A stretch of 64,000 nucleotides of DNA from Inquilinus ginsengisoli_B (GCF_050434925.1 NZ_JBNDJK010000001.1:4340001-4404000); one strand, 5' to 3'; numbered from the stretch's first letter, positions 50,704 through 60,300 are shown. Notes: generated by a model from the letters alone, not told the origin. Made by a program: numbers and translations.

Positions 50704-51198
50704 ATGACAACGGGAGCGCAGCCCAACATCGCCGCCGAGGTGGTGCTGAACTGGGCGGACGGCGACTATCTGTTCGCCCTGAAGCTGAAGCAGATCGAGG
50801 AGCTGCAGCGACTGTGCCGGGCCGGCCTGGGCGAGATCGCGCAGCGCCTGTTCTCGGGCCGCTGGTACGCCGCCGACGTGGTCGAGACCATCCGTCTCGG
50901 CCTGATCGGCGGCGGCCTGCCGCCGGCGCGGGCACGGGAGCTGGTCGAGACCTATGTCGACGGCCGGCCCATCGCCGATCCGCGCGACGCCAACAACGCG
51001 CTGGCGGTCGCCCAGGCGGTGCTGGGCGCCGCCTATTTCGGCGTCGCCGAGGCCCTGGGCGAGGACAAGGCCGGCGACGGCGAGGGCGGGGATCAGCCGG
51101 GAAAAGAGGAGGCCGCGACGGAGGAAGAGTCGACGTCGCGGCCTTCTACGGCCAGGGACTCGCCCTCGGCCTCTCCCCCCGAGACATCGGGGGGCTGA
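50704..51198 (+). CDS. Tail assembly chaperone, short (G) form
   Basis: 164 aa in the zero frame. N-terminal NIAAEVVLNWADGDYLFALKLKQIEELQRL, RRWYAADVVETIRLGLIGGG, PRDANNALAVAQAVLGAAYFG: a GTA-gp10/tail-chaperone-like helical protein. The C-terminal tail is acidic and low complexity. The slippery heptamer G-GGA-AAA (51099-51105) near codon 134 permits -1 frameshifting into the second frame that ends at 51338. Binds tape-measure protein during tail assembly. Confidence 0.85.
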   Translation: MTTGAQPNIAAEVVLNWADGDYLFALKLKQIEELQRLCRAGLGEIAQRLFSGRWYAADVVETIRLGLIGGGLPPARARELVETYVDGRPIADPRDANNALAVAQAVLGAAYFGVAEALGEDKAGDGEGGDQPGKEEAATEEESTSRPSTARDSPSASPPETSGG

Positions 51199-51338
51199 GC
51201 CTGGCCGAGTTCCTGATCGCCGGCCGGGCCTATGCCCGGCTGTCGGACGCCTCGCCGGCCGCGGCGCCATCGGAAGAGGGTTTCGCGGCGATGATGGAGG
51301 CGCTGCGCGACATCGGCATGGCCGACGTCGTGGTGTAG
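50704..51338 (+). CDS. Tail assembly chaperone, frameshifted (GT) form
   Basis: Alternative product of the same start, made by a -1 shift at GGGAAAA (51099-51105). After the slip the frame reads RGGRDGGRVDVAAFYGQG then LALGLSPRDIGGLSLAEF and ends at TAG 51336-51338, giving about 211 aa. The T part has no usable start of its own and protein-like codon use, as in lambda gpG/gpGT. Heptamer and frame offset are exactly those needed. Confidence 0.75.
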
Positions 51339-51379
51339 GCGGGCGACGGCGGGTACCGGACCCGCGAGACAAAATTAAT

Positions 51380-51712
51380 CTATGATCGATTCTGCCGAAT
51401 CTGCTGTAATATCAAAATTGCATAAAGAAATATCAATCCGTTAATATTGAAAATTAGACCTATTAGCCACCATCCGATTTTGCTTCTGCCTTCCTTGCCT
51501 GCCAGGTTTGCGCAAACGAACGCCACAATAATAGAGACAACAATCCATATGAGGTTTCGTATTGATTCTCCTCGAAAGTGTCGATGCATGGTCTCCAAGT
51601 TGTCATAGAGGGCATTGGAAGTCTGTGTGTCTGACAGTGCTGATTCACAAAAGAAGACAATGGGGAGTGCAAAAAGGGTAAGCCTTGTTATCGCCGCAAG
51701 TTTCCTGATCAT
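51380..51712 (-). CDS. Small membrane protein of unknown function (moron gene c)
   Basis: 110 aa from ATG 51712 with GGAGA 7 bp upstream; an upstream GTG at 51736 is possible. Hydrophobic N-terminus (LAAITRLTLFALPIVFFC) and two further helices (LIWIVVSIIVAFVCANLA; IGWWLIGLIFNINGLIFLYAILIL). The last helix resembles GWFILGLLFNVFSLIILFAL in the protein at 52285-52791. AT-rich relative to neighbours and antisense to the tail operon, so probably acquired cargo. Confidence 0.75.
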   Translation of the reverse strand: MIRKLAAITRLTLFALPIVFFCESALSDTQTSNALYDNLETMHRHFRGESIRNLIWIVVSIIVAFVCANLAGKEGRSKIGWWLIGLIFNINGLIFLYAILILQQIRQNRS

Positions 51713-51803
51713 CCGAAATCTCCAGTGATCGTCCACCTGGCTGACCGTCGCCAGCCGAATCGCGCCGGCGCGCTCTCGACGGGTTCTCCGGAAGGCGCGC
51801 CGT

Positions 51804-52283
51804 TCAAAAGCATACGCTGTCGAACCATCCTTGAACCCCTGTCAGACGGCCTGCCTCATCCGTCCCCCAAGACACTTTCGCCTCGTCGACGCAGACGATC
51901 GCGGAGATGCGGTACAGAGCAACCCGACGTCCTGGATCGGTCTCGAAGCCGTGGCGGGCCAGCGCGGCGATCAGCGCGCTTTCGTCGCTCGATCCAGGCG
52001 GGTACCAGGTCTCAAGACGGCGCTGAAACTCAGGTTCCGCTACGTGATCGAAGGTCGACTCGCTTGCCAGCAGCGACGGGAAGGGTGTGAAGGCGCCGTC
52101 ACTCCAGAAGATGAGCAGAATCAGGAAAACGATGCCGATGAAGCCCGCCGACAAGATCTTAAGCGAATTGCGATAAACAGCGAACATGATCCTGTCCACC
52201 GTAGCCCGTGTTCTTCCAATATTTCTGTTCGGGACGCTGAGAGATTGTCCCGTATCGAACGGGGATTGCCAATCGAAACCCAT
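51804..52283 (-). CDS. Single-pass membrane protein of unknown function (moron gene b)
   Basis: 159 aa from ATG 52283, which lies 1 bp after the stop of the upstream gene with GGAG 8 bp before it; ATG 52187 is a fallback. One transmembrane helix (ILSAGFIGIVFLILLIFW, residues about 42-60) and an extracytoplasmic C-terminal domain with two cysteines (VCVDEAK, SVCF). No family recognised. Middle gene of a leftward three-gene set within the tail operon. Confidence 0.7.
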   Translation of the reverse strand: MGFDWQSPFDTGQSLSVPNRNIGRTRATVDRIMFAVYRNSLKILSAGFIGIVFLILLIFWSDGAFTPFPSLLASESTFDHVAEPEFQRRLETWYPPGSSDESALIAALARHGFETDPGRRVALYRISAIVCVDEAKVSWGTDEAGRLTGVQGWFDSVCF

Positions 52284-52284
52284 G

Positions 52285-52791
52285 TCAGACTCCGCCGCGT
52301 CGCCCGCCCGAAATCGACAGCGTCCTGCGATCGGCGTCCCGGCGGAACTCGTCGACATTGTCCCAGGCTCGCAGGGCTCCGTCCAGGGTCGCCTCGATCG
52401 ACCCGTCACTGAAGACCGAGTAGGCGACAGACCCGTAGCTGTCCCGAGAGACGAATGTTCGGGGCGCCCCGATGACGACGGGCAACGGCCGCGACGGCCT
52501 TGCCGGAGAGGGTCGGTGAAGGGCGAATTCGTGACCGCAGTGGCGGCAGACCAGGGCCGCTGCCAACACCGTTTCGGCGCAGCGGGGGCAGGTCTTGACC
52601 GGACCGCGCGGCAGGCGGTTGAGCGCGAACAGGATGATCAGAGAGAAGACGTTGAACAGCAAGCCGAGGATGAACCAGCCGACAGCATTTCTGCCTCGGA
52701 CATGCGCCACGATTGCAGTGGTCACGGCGAAGCTCAATACAAAGAACCATTCACTGAAAGTCCAATCTTCGAACACGATCATCCTCCACAC
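52285..52791 (-). CDS. Membrane protein with zinc ribbon (moron gene a)
   Basis: 168 aa. Two N-terminal helices (SEWFFVLSFAVTTAIVAHV; NAVGWFILGLLFNVFSLIILFAL) are followed by a zinc-ribbon-like CPRC-N11-CRHCG (residues about 68-87) and a cytoplasmic C-terminal domain (SYGSVAYSVFSDGSIEATLDGALRAWDNVDEF). First gene of the antisense trio between the tail chaperone and tape measure genes. Membrane plus nucleic-acid-binding-like ribbon is reminiscent of superinfection-exclusion or stress proteins, but no function is established. Confidence 0.75.
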   Translation of the reverse strand: MWRMIVFEDWTFSEWFFVLSFAVTTAIVAHVRGRNAVGWFILGLLFNVFSLIILFALNRLPRGPVKTCPRCAETVLAAALVCRHCGHEFALHRPSPARPSRPLPVVIGAPRTFVSRDSYGSVAYSVFSDGSIEATLDGALRAWDNVDEFRRDADRRTLSISGGRRGGV

Positions 52792-52884
52792 TGGAACCGA
52801 TCGCCCTCAGAGCCTGATCCGAGATTCATTTCGGTGGTCGTCTGACGCGATCACCTGCGCTTTTACTATCCACGAAGCTTAGTA

Positions 52885-52925
52885 TTCGTTGCGCTCCGGT
52901 TCTCGCAAATCATACAGCCGACCAA
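52885..52925 (+). repeat. Degenerate fragment of the stop-codon-linked element
   Basis: GCGCTCCGGTTCTCG (52891-52905) is identical to the core of copy 2, and the flanking CGTT and CATACAGCCGAC resemble CGTCCGCT and CGCCAGCCGAC. Ends are missing. It lies between the antisense trio and the tape measure gene. Confidence 0.5.
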
Positions 52926-53030
52926 CCTGGCCGACCTTCCAGCCGGATTCCAGCCGAAACGGCCAATGCTGGAACATTTGCAGAACCGAAGCCAAGAGTC
53001 CAGCCCCTGCACCCATCTCCAGGAGGTCCC

Positions 53031-55001
53031 ATGGCAACTACCGCCGATCGCATCAATGTCGAGCTCCGGGCGAACCTGGCCGGCTTGCCGCGCGATCTCG
53101 CAAACGCCGCCGGCCAGTTCGAGCGCTTCGAGAGGCGCGCGGTTCAGTCGGCTCGTAATACCGCCGATGTGCAGATCCGGGAGCGCAGACGTGCTGTCCG
53201 ATCCACGAGCCAGGGGCTTAGGCCGCAGGGCGGAGTAAGCCGGCTCCCCGTTGTTGCCGATTCGGCAACCTCGAGAGTAGCTGAGTATACGGCTTTGATG
53301 CGGTCGGCGCTGCCAAGTCTCCAGCCAACTCGCATTGAGCAAGGCGAGCGCACTCAGGTGGCGTCATATGGAACGGCGCTTCTAGGATTCGTGAAGCGGT
53401 ATGCGCCGGCCGTCCGAAGGGGCGCTGTCGATATCGCGGGCGGGATCTTTGGCAACTTTCTCTACGACAAGCTGAAGAGCGATGACGAGCTCTCGATTTT
53501 GGCACGTGAGAGCTACAATCAGGCTGTCGATCGGTTCGGGAAAACCCCGCACGAAGCCGCCGAGCGCATCCGAGCAACATCTCCCGATGTGCTTCAGGTT
53601 CAGCGCAAAGATCTACAGGCCGGGATCGGCTATCAGGACGCAAAAGCTGCCGAGGCTCGGCAAAGCTTCATCAGCATGTTTGACTGGGTGCTTGATCCGA
53701 AACGAGGCGCCGTAGCGAGCGGCATCAGCGAATTGGCAGACGAGAAAAGTCGCCGCGCCTTCGATGAAAATAAGAAATTTGTTCAGTATTTTGATGATTT
53801 GGAAGATGGCAAAATAACAATTGCGAGAATTGTCAAAGAATTTGATCTTCTTAATGGTGAATACGCGGGACTCGAAGATCATATTCGTGGCGCGAGTGGG
53901 GCAGAGCAGGATTATATCGAAAAATCTATCCTGATGAACAATCATCTGCGTTTGGTCAATGATCGATTGATCGAGAGTGCTAGAGCCGCCGACGGAGCGG
54001 GGAGCGCTTTCGATACTGCAGCGAAGAGTGCAGATGATCTTGCCACTGCGGCCGAGGAGGTGTCTCCGAATGTGGGCGGCTTCCTAAATCCCATCGAGAT
54101 CAGTGATGACGCGTCGGTGCCGAGGAGTGCTGCGAGCATTGCCGAAATCAAGGGCTCCACGCCGCAGCCTGATAGACAAGCGCCTCAGGCGCCTTCACCC
54201 GCGATTGCGGCTGACAGCCAGAATGCCTCGCACATATCACGCTTGTCCGGAGGCAAAGACCTCGCGGCCTTGATCGAGGAGGGGGAGGAACTCACGGAAT
54301 CGGTTCGCCCCGAGCGAGAGAAGCGCGCAGAGCAACTCGGACACTATAAGAATTTGCGGGATCTCAAGATCATCGACCCGGTGACCTATGACCGGCTCGT
54401 GGAAAAGACGACCGAAGATCAGAAGCAACTGGCGGGCGCCATCACCGCCGTCGGCGACGTGTTCAGCAACGGCATCAAGGGGGCCAAGGACTTCAACGAC
54501 GCGCTGGACAGCATCGGCCTCGGCCTGCTGGACCTCGCGGCCAAGGGGCTGTTCGGCCAGGGGGCCCTGGGCGGCGTCTTCAATCAGCTGCTCGGCGCTG
54601 GCCCCGGCGGGGCCGGGCTTTTGAGCCTGCTCGGCGGGTCGTCCGAAGGTTCATCCGGCGGCGGAGTCTGGAGCGGGATCGGAAGCCTGTTCGGGAGCCT
54701 CTTCGGCGGAATCTTCGGCCGCGCCTCCGGCGGCCAGGTGCTGCCCGGCCAGTTGTACGAGGTCGGCGAGGCCGGCCGGGAATGGTTCGCGCCGTCGGTG
54801 CCGGGCCAGGTGATCCCGAACCACGTGATCAAGGGGGCGGCCGGCGGCGGCAACGGCGCGAACCAGCCGATCACCTTCAACATCTCCATGGCCGGCGCCA
54901 ATGGCGACCGCACCATCGCCGAGATCGCCGCCGCGGCGGTGAAGAATGGCCTGGCCGGCGTGCCCGAGATCAACCGCCAGCACAGGATCCGCTTCGCATG
55001 A
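53031..55001 (+). CDS. Tail tape measure protein
   Basis: 656 aa, strong CAGGAGG before ATG. N-terminal ADRINVELRANLAGLPRDLANAAGQFERFERRA is a common tape-measure start; helical middle; C-terminal Gly-rich FGQGALGGVFNQLLG, GIGSLFGSLFGGIFG and the conserved SGGQVLPGQLYEVGEAGREWF block, then PITFNISMAGANGDRT. It sets tail length and may form the membrane channel. Codons 60-460 (about 53200-54420) are markedly AT-richer than both ends, as if the middle had been replaced by recombination. Confidence 0.88.
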   Translation: MATTADRINVELRANLAGLPRDLANAAGQFERFERRAVQSARNTADVQIRERRRAVRSTSQGLRPQGGVSRLPVVADSATSRVAEYTALMRSALPSLQPTRIEQGERTQVASYGTALLGFVKRYAPAVRRGAVDIAGGIFGNFLYDKLKSDDELSILARESYNQAVDRFGKTPHEAAERIRATSPDVLQVQRKDLQAGIGYQDAKAAEARQSFISMFDWVLDPKRGAVASGISELADEKSRRAFDENKKFVQYFDDLEDGKITIARIVKEFDLLNGEYAGLEDHIRGASGAEQDYIEKSILMNNHLRLVNDRLIESARAADGAGSAFDTAAKSADDLATAAEEVSPNVGGFLNPIEISDDASVPRSAASIAEIKGSTPQPDRQAPQAPSPAIAADSQNASHISRLSGGKDLAALIEEGEELTESVRPEREKRAEQLGHYKNLRDLKIIDPVTYDRLVEKTTEDQKQLAGAITAVGDVFSNGIKGAKDFNDALDSIGLGLLDLAAKGLFGQGALGGVFNQLLGAGPGGAGLLSLLGGSSEGSSGGGVWSGIGSLFGSLFGGIFGRASGGQVLPGQLYEVGEAGREWFAPSVPGQVIPNHVIKGAAGGGNGANQPITFNISMAGANGDRTIAEIAAAAVKNGLAGVPEINRQHRIRFA

Positions 55002-55663
55002 TCATCTATGACTGGCCGGCGATCCTGATCGCCAATGCCGAGACCTTCCGGATCGACGCGCGCACCCGCTCCGGCGGCGAGACGATCGCCGGCCGCGAGC
55101 AGGTCGTGACGTCGAATCTCGGCCGGTGGGTGGCGCGGCTGACCGTGCCGCTGCACACGCCGGCCAAGATCCGGGCCATGCGGTCGCTGCTGGCCCGCCT
55201 GGACGGCCGGACCAACGCCGTCCGCGTCGGCCCCTGCGACTGCCGCAACGGCAACCGGCTGATCCCGGTGGTCGGCGACATCCCCTATAGCGACCAGGCG
55301 TTGCACAGCGACGGCGCCGGCTTCATGCAGGGCGGCATCGCGCCGACCGTTGCGGCGGCGGTGCCGGCCGGCGCCACGACGATCCGGATCCTCAACGGAT
55401 CGACCGTGCTGCCGGTGCTGGAGGGCAGCTTCCTCGGCCTCGGCGGCTATCTCTACGTCGTCGTCGGCGTCGACCCGGAACCGGGCGAGGAGACGGTGCT
55501 GGACATCCGGCCGAAGCTGCGCGCCGGCGTTGCCGAGGGTGCGCCGGTCGAATGGTGCCGGGCCCGGGCGCCGATGCGCCTGTCGGCCGACGACAGCGGT
55601 GCCTTCGAGCTGCAGCTCGCCCGCAGCGGCACGGCGTCGCTCGACCTGGTGGAGGTGTGGTGA
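54998..55663 (+). CDS. Distal-tail-like protein
   Basis: 221 aa, overlapping the tape measure stop (ATGA). IIYDWPAILIANAETFRIDARTRSGGETIAGREQVV, then TVPLHTPAKIRAMRSLLARLDGRTNAVRVG and GGIAPTVAAAVPAGATTIRILNG. Position right after the tape measure gene suggests a distal tail or tail-tip subunit. Family not recognised by name. Confidence 0.75.
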   Translation: MIIYDWPAILIANAETFRIDARTRSGGETIAGREQVVTSNLGRWVARLTVPLHTPAKIRAMRSLLARLDGRTNAVRVGPCDCRNGNRLIPVVGDIPYSDQALHSDGAGFMQGGIAPTVAAAVPAGATTIRILNGSTVLPVLEGSFLGLGGYLYVVVGVDPEPGEETVLDIRPKLRAGVAEGAPVEWCRARAPMRLSADDSGAFELQLARSGTASLDLVEVW

Positions 55664-55664
55664 G

Positions 55665-56291
55665 ATGGCCTTCTTCCCGACCCCGCCGCCGCCGCTCGAA
55701 GCGGTGATCCGCGCCCAGGCCGCCGGGCAGCACGTCTTCGCCGCCCTGTTCGTGACCTTCGCGTTCAAGCAGGGGCCCTTGCGGGTGTGGGAGGGCGACG
55801 GGCCGATCCGCCGCGGCGGCTTCGACTGGATCGGCCTGGGGCAGCGGGTCGACGGCAGCGGCAATCCGCTGCAGTCGATCGACGGGCTGGAGCAGGCGGC
55901 GAACGGCACCGCGCCGCAGCTGAGCCTGACGCTGAACGGCGTCGATTCCACCGTGGTGACGGCGGCCAAGAGCGCCGATCCGGAGGAGATCGAAGGACGC
56001 GGGCTGACGGTGCAGATCGGGTTCTACGACGCGACCGTCCCCGGCGCCCTGGTGGCGCTCGACGACCTTCTGACGCTCGGCATCTGGACCATGCAGAAGC
56101 CCAGCTTCACCGCGACCGGCCCGACGCTGCGGACCATCTCGCTGCCCTGCGAGACGCTGTTCGCGCAGCGCAGCAGGGCGCCGTTCGGGATGCTGACCGA
56201 CCGGGACCAGCAGCGCCGATTCCCCGGCGACCTGGGCTGCCAGTTCCCGCCGAAGCTGGTGGACCGCGACGTGGCGTGGCCGCGTCACTAG
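55665..56291 (+). CDS. Tail-tip assembly protein
   Basis: 208 aa, 1 bp after the previous gene. FFPTPPPPLEAVIRAQAAGQHVFAALFVTFAF, RRGGFDWIGLGQRVDG, LSLTLNGVDSTVVTAAKSADPEEIEGR and a C-terminal LVDRDVAWPRH. Typical of the tail-tip proteins preceding the peptidase and J-like genes in siphoviruses. Exact family uncertain. Confidence 0.75.
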   Translation: MAFFPTPPPPLEAVIRAQAAGQHVFAALFVTFAFKQGPLRVWEGDGPIRRGGFDWIGLGQRVDGSGNPLQSIDGLEQAANGTAPQLSLTLNGVDSTVVTAAKSADPEEIEGRGLTVQIGFYDATVPGALVALDDLLTLGIWTMQKPSFTATGPTLRTISLPCETLFAQRSRAPFGMLTDRDQQRRFPGDLGCQFPPKLVDRDVAWPRH

Positions 56292-56365
56292 ACGGAATGA
56301 ATTGAGGTCGGGTCACGTCACTGCATTCGGGCAGCGGCTGACAGAATGTCGAGCGTCTTCGTGTG

Positions 56366-56673
56366 TTGCCTCTCCCGCGTGGCGAGACCTTTTCAGAATG
56401 GCTGAATTCGCTCCTTTCTAGTCCCCCTCCCCTTGCGGGAGGGGGCAGGGGGAGGGGACTGCGCGCGTCCGTGCGCGAATGCGCGGAGAACAGGTCCCAC
56501 GGCCAGAGCCCGATCGCCAGAGTTCAGGCCGGTCTTGACGGCGAAAACCCCCTCCCCCTACCCCCCTCCCGCGAGGGGAGGGGGGACTCATTCTTCTTTC
56601 GGTCGATGCGTTTCTGGCCCCCAAGGATGGCCCAAGGGCCATTCCGAAAAGGCCTCGCAAGCGGGAGAGGCAA
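56366..56673. repeat. Terminal-inverted-repeat element, copy C
   Basis: About 308 bp with almost perfect 35-bp ends: TTGCCTCTCCCGCGTGGCGA and AGACCTTTTCAGAATGGC at the left, inverted as GCCATTCCGAAAAGGCCTCG and CAAGCGGGAGAGGCAA at the right. The interior is a diverged copy of the interior at 36823-37060 (CCTCCCCTTGCGGGAGGGGG; CCGGTCTTGACGGCG). No protein encoded; it splits the tail operon at 56.3-56.7 kb. Confidence 0.85.
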
Positions 56674-56746
56674 CAACACCGCCTTGGCGCGATCGGGACA
56701 ACCCGCTCTCGCTTGAACTCATTCCGCTCTGATCCAGGAGACACCC

Positions 56747-56908
56747 ATGCAGTTCGATGAATTGTGCGCCCTTGTCGGCGCGCTGCGGGACCGTGTTGCC
56801 GAACTGGAGGCCAAGGAACATGCGCGGGCCGAGCGAGAGGCGATGACCGTGGTGGTCGGTGGCAGCGGCCGGCCGATCAGTGTCGCGGATCGCAACCGGC
56901 TCTCCTGA
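56747..56908 (+). CDS. Small coiled-coil phage protein
   Basis: 53 aa, too short for most gene finders, with CCAGGAG 9 bp before ATG. MQFDELCALVGALRDRVAELEAKEHARAERE is a heptad-rich helix. Its TGA overlaps the ATG of the next gene (TGATG), indicating translational coupling. Possibly a tail-tip accessory; function unknown. Confidence 0.7.
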   Translation: MQFDELCALVGALRDRVAELEAKEHARAEREAMTVVVGGSGRPISVADRNRLS

Positions 56909-57306
56909 TGTCGTCGCTTCTCTCCGATCTCGCCATCCACCAGCGTGTCGGCAACACGACGCCGTTCGTGCTCGGCAGGATGGATTGCAGCCTGTGGGCT
57001 GCGGACTGGGTGCTGCGACAGACCGGAATCGACCTGGCGGCCTCGTGGCGCGGCGCCTACGGCACCGAGCGCGAGTACATGCGGCTGCTGCTGGCCGAAG
57101 GCGGGCTCGTCCGTGTCGCCGCGAGGGCCATGGCGCGCCTCGGCGCAAGGCGGGTCGCGCCGGCGGATGCCCGGCCCGGCGACGTCGGCATCATCGTGAC
57201 CGAGAGGGGGCCGGCGCTCGCGATCCGCGGGCAGCTCGCCTGGATGGCCAAGACCGGCGACCAGCTCTGCACCACGCCCGACGCCTCGTTCGCCTGGAGG
57301 ATCTGA
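56908..57306 (+). CDS. DUF6950-like tail peptidase (NlpC/P60-type fold)
   Basis: 132 aa, coupled to the preceding small gene. LGRMDCSLWAADWVLRQTGIDLAASWRGAY places Cys near residue 27 as the NlpC-like nucleophile, and DARPGDVGIIVTERGPALAIRGQLAW is the GDVG strand with a histidine-free variant. In related tails this protein, next to the J-like protein, may cleave peptidoglycan during entry or assist tip assembly. Lack of an obvious catalytic His makes activity uncertain. Confidence 0.78.
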   Translation: MSSLLSDLAIHQRVGNTTPFVLGRMDCSLWAADWVLRQTGIDLAASWRGAYGTEREYMRLLLAEGGLVRVAARAMARLGARRVAPADARPGDVGIIVTERGPALAIRGQLAWMAKTGDQLCTTPDASFAWRI

Positions 57307-60300
57307 ATGCCACAAGCGATCCCCATCGTAGCCGCTGCCGGCGCCGCTGCTGCTGCCGGCGGCGCCGCTGCCGCTGGTACCGGCTTCTTCCTCGGTTTGT
57401 CCGCGGTCGCCTGGACGGCCGTCGGCGTCGGCGTTTCGATCGCCGGGACGCTGGCGCAAACCCTGCTGGCCGAGCAGCCGCCGAAGCCCAAGATGCAGGA
57501 CGGCGACGTCAGCATCAAACAGGCGATCCCGCCGCGGACGCGCATGTACGGCCGGCAGCGGCTGGGTGGCGTGTACCTGTATTACGACAGCACCAGCGAG
57601 GGCGACCTCAAGACCCTGGTCTGCCATTGCGCCCATGAGGTCGACGACAGCACCGCGGAACGGCCGAACCCCGAGGAGGACTGGCTGAACGACGAGCGGG
57701 TACAGCTCGACGGGGAGGGCAATGTCACGGACGATCCGTGGTGGCAGGACGGGAGCGGGCTGGGCGGCGACGAAGGCCACAGCGCCGTCGTCATCCGGCA
57801 CTATCTGGGAGCGCCGACCCAGGAAATCCCGGCCTTCGACGAGAAGTGGACCGCGCAACACAAGGCGCACGGCCTGTGCTGCGCCTATGTGAAATATGCC
57901 GACCTGAAGGATGAGGACCAGATCAAGGTCTTCCCCTCCGGCCCGCCCCCCTACCGGGTGGTGCTGCGGGGCGCCAAGGTGTTCGACCCGCGTCTGGAGG
58001 GGACCGATCCGGGCGATCATGACCCGGATGACGAGGCGAGCTGGACCTGGTCGGACAACGCGGCGCTGGTGGTCCTGGACTACCTGACGCGGCTGGAGCG
58101 GGGCGTTCCGGTCGGCTTCGGCATCCCGCTGGCCGGGCCGGCCGGCCGCATCGACCTCGCCAGCTTCAAGGCCGCGGCCGATGTCTGCGACCAGCTCGTC
58201 GCGCTGAAGGCCGGCGGCACCGAGAAGCGCTGGCGGGCCTGGGGCGCCTATGAGCTGACCGAGGACAAGAAGGCGGTGCTGCAGGACCTGCTGGATGCGT
58301 GCGGCGGCCGGCTGATCCAGGGACCGGACGGCAAGCTGGGCCTGACGGTCGGCGCGCCCGGGCCGGCGGCGGCGGTGACCCTGACCGAGGAGCAGATCCT
58401 GGAATGGGACCTGAACCAGGGCAAGCCGGCGATCGAGCGCATCAACGAGGTGCGGGCGACCTATGTCGCCCAAGCGTGGGAATGGGCGGAGACCGAGGCC
58501 GGCATCCAGCTCGACCAGGCGGCGATCGACCGCAACGGCGTCGAGAGCAGCCAGATCAAGCTGCGCTTCGTCCCGTCCGAGAGCCAGGCCCAGCGCGTGG
58601 CCAGGGAGGTCCTGCGGCGCGGCAACCCCAGCCATGCCGGCCGCATCCGGACGACGCTGGCCGGGCTGGATGCCTGGGGCGAGCGGTGGATCCGGCTGCG
58701 GATCGCCGAGCTGGGCATCGACGCGGTGTTCGAGATCACGTCGATGCGGCTCAACCAGGCCGACATGACGGTGGAGCTGGAGGTGACCAGCTACGACACC
58801 TGGTGGGAGTGGAGCGCCGCGACCGACGAGCAGGACCCGGCCGTGCCGCCGCCGGACGGCGACGACGATGCCGGGGTGCCGGTGCCGGAGGCGGTCTCGG
58901 TCACCATCGCGCATCGGTTCTACAACGCGCAGACGCCGGTTGCGGTCGGCGTCATCGCCTGGGAGCCGCCGCCGCGGTCGGTCTATGTCGCCAAGGCGCG
59001 GTACAGGAAGGTCTCCGCGGATCCGCAGCACCCGTTCCCGTGGCAGCCGCTGCCGGTGGCGCAGGACGGCGACCAGGTCGAGACCTTCCCGCTGCAGGAC
59101 GGCACGGCCTACGAAGCGCAGGTGCGCTTCATCGGGCCGCGCGGCGCCGGCAGCGACTGGTCGACGCCGCCGGCGACCTTCACCGCGGTCGCGGATCCGG
59201 TGGCGCCGGCATCGCCGGCCAACCTGACGGCCCAGGCGAACGCGCCGGCCACCGGGCAGGTCACGGTCTCCGCCACGGCGCCGAACGACCCGCGGCACCT
59301 GTCGCTCCGCTTCTACCGGAACAGCAGCAGCAGCTTCGCCGGGGCGACGCTGATCAACGGGCCGCTCTACTGCGCGCCCCTGTCGGCGCAGACCTGCATC
59401 GACATGCCGGCCGCCGGCGACTGGTGGTATTTCGCGACCTCGAGCAACTGGTCGAACGTGCCGAGCGCGCCGGCGGGCGGGGTGATGGCGGAGGTGTCAC
59501 CGGCGGCGCCGGTGATCCTGACCTCGCCGGCCACGATCGGCCAGACCAACCCGACCGTCAGCGGGACGGCCCTGCCCGGCGCGTCCATCAAGGTCTTTGC
59601 CAACGCCGTGTTGAACACGACCACGACGGCCGACGGGTCCGGCAACTGGTCCGCCGCACTCGTCTCGCTCGGCAGCGGCGCGCAGGCCATCACGGCCACG
59701 GCGACTGTCGGCGGCAATGAGAGCCCGGCGTCGGGCTCGGTGACGCTGACCGTCGTCTGGTACGACCCGGACGCCTCCGGCCATGCCGACTTCAAGGGCG
59801 GCAACTACCGGCTCAGCGGGGCCGGCTCGACCCTGGCCGGCATGTTCGACACGATCACGACCTCGGCGACGTTCGTCACCCACGCCGACGGCTCGCTGCA
59901 CGCCATTGCCGCCAATGCGGCGCCGATCTCCGACCGCGGCCTCGAGCTGTGGGAGAACCGCACCAACCGCTGCACCAACCGCAACGCCAAGCCGATCGAC
60001 CTGACCGGCGTCACCGCCAGCGGGGCCGGTACGGCGGGCGGCGTGACCTTGGTGAACGACAGCGCCGCGATGGCCGGCGGCATCCTGACGGCGCTGCTGG
60101 CCAGCAGCGACATCAACGGCAGCGTCTTCAAGCTGGACAACTCCACCGGCGGGGCCGACGCCTTCGCGACGATCAGCGGCACGGTGGCGGTGACCGGCGC
60201 CTGCCGCGGCTCCATCGTCTACCGGGGCTCGGCCGGGCGGATCGAGATCGGCGGCGCCACGGCGGTGTCCTTCGGCGCCTCGACGCCCTACGCCCGCGTC

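Noticed and set aside
56719..59298. 859-codon minus-strand open frame
   Set aside because: Shadow of the J-like gene and its neighbours; low-complexity Arg/Gly/Asp-rich product without motifs.
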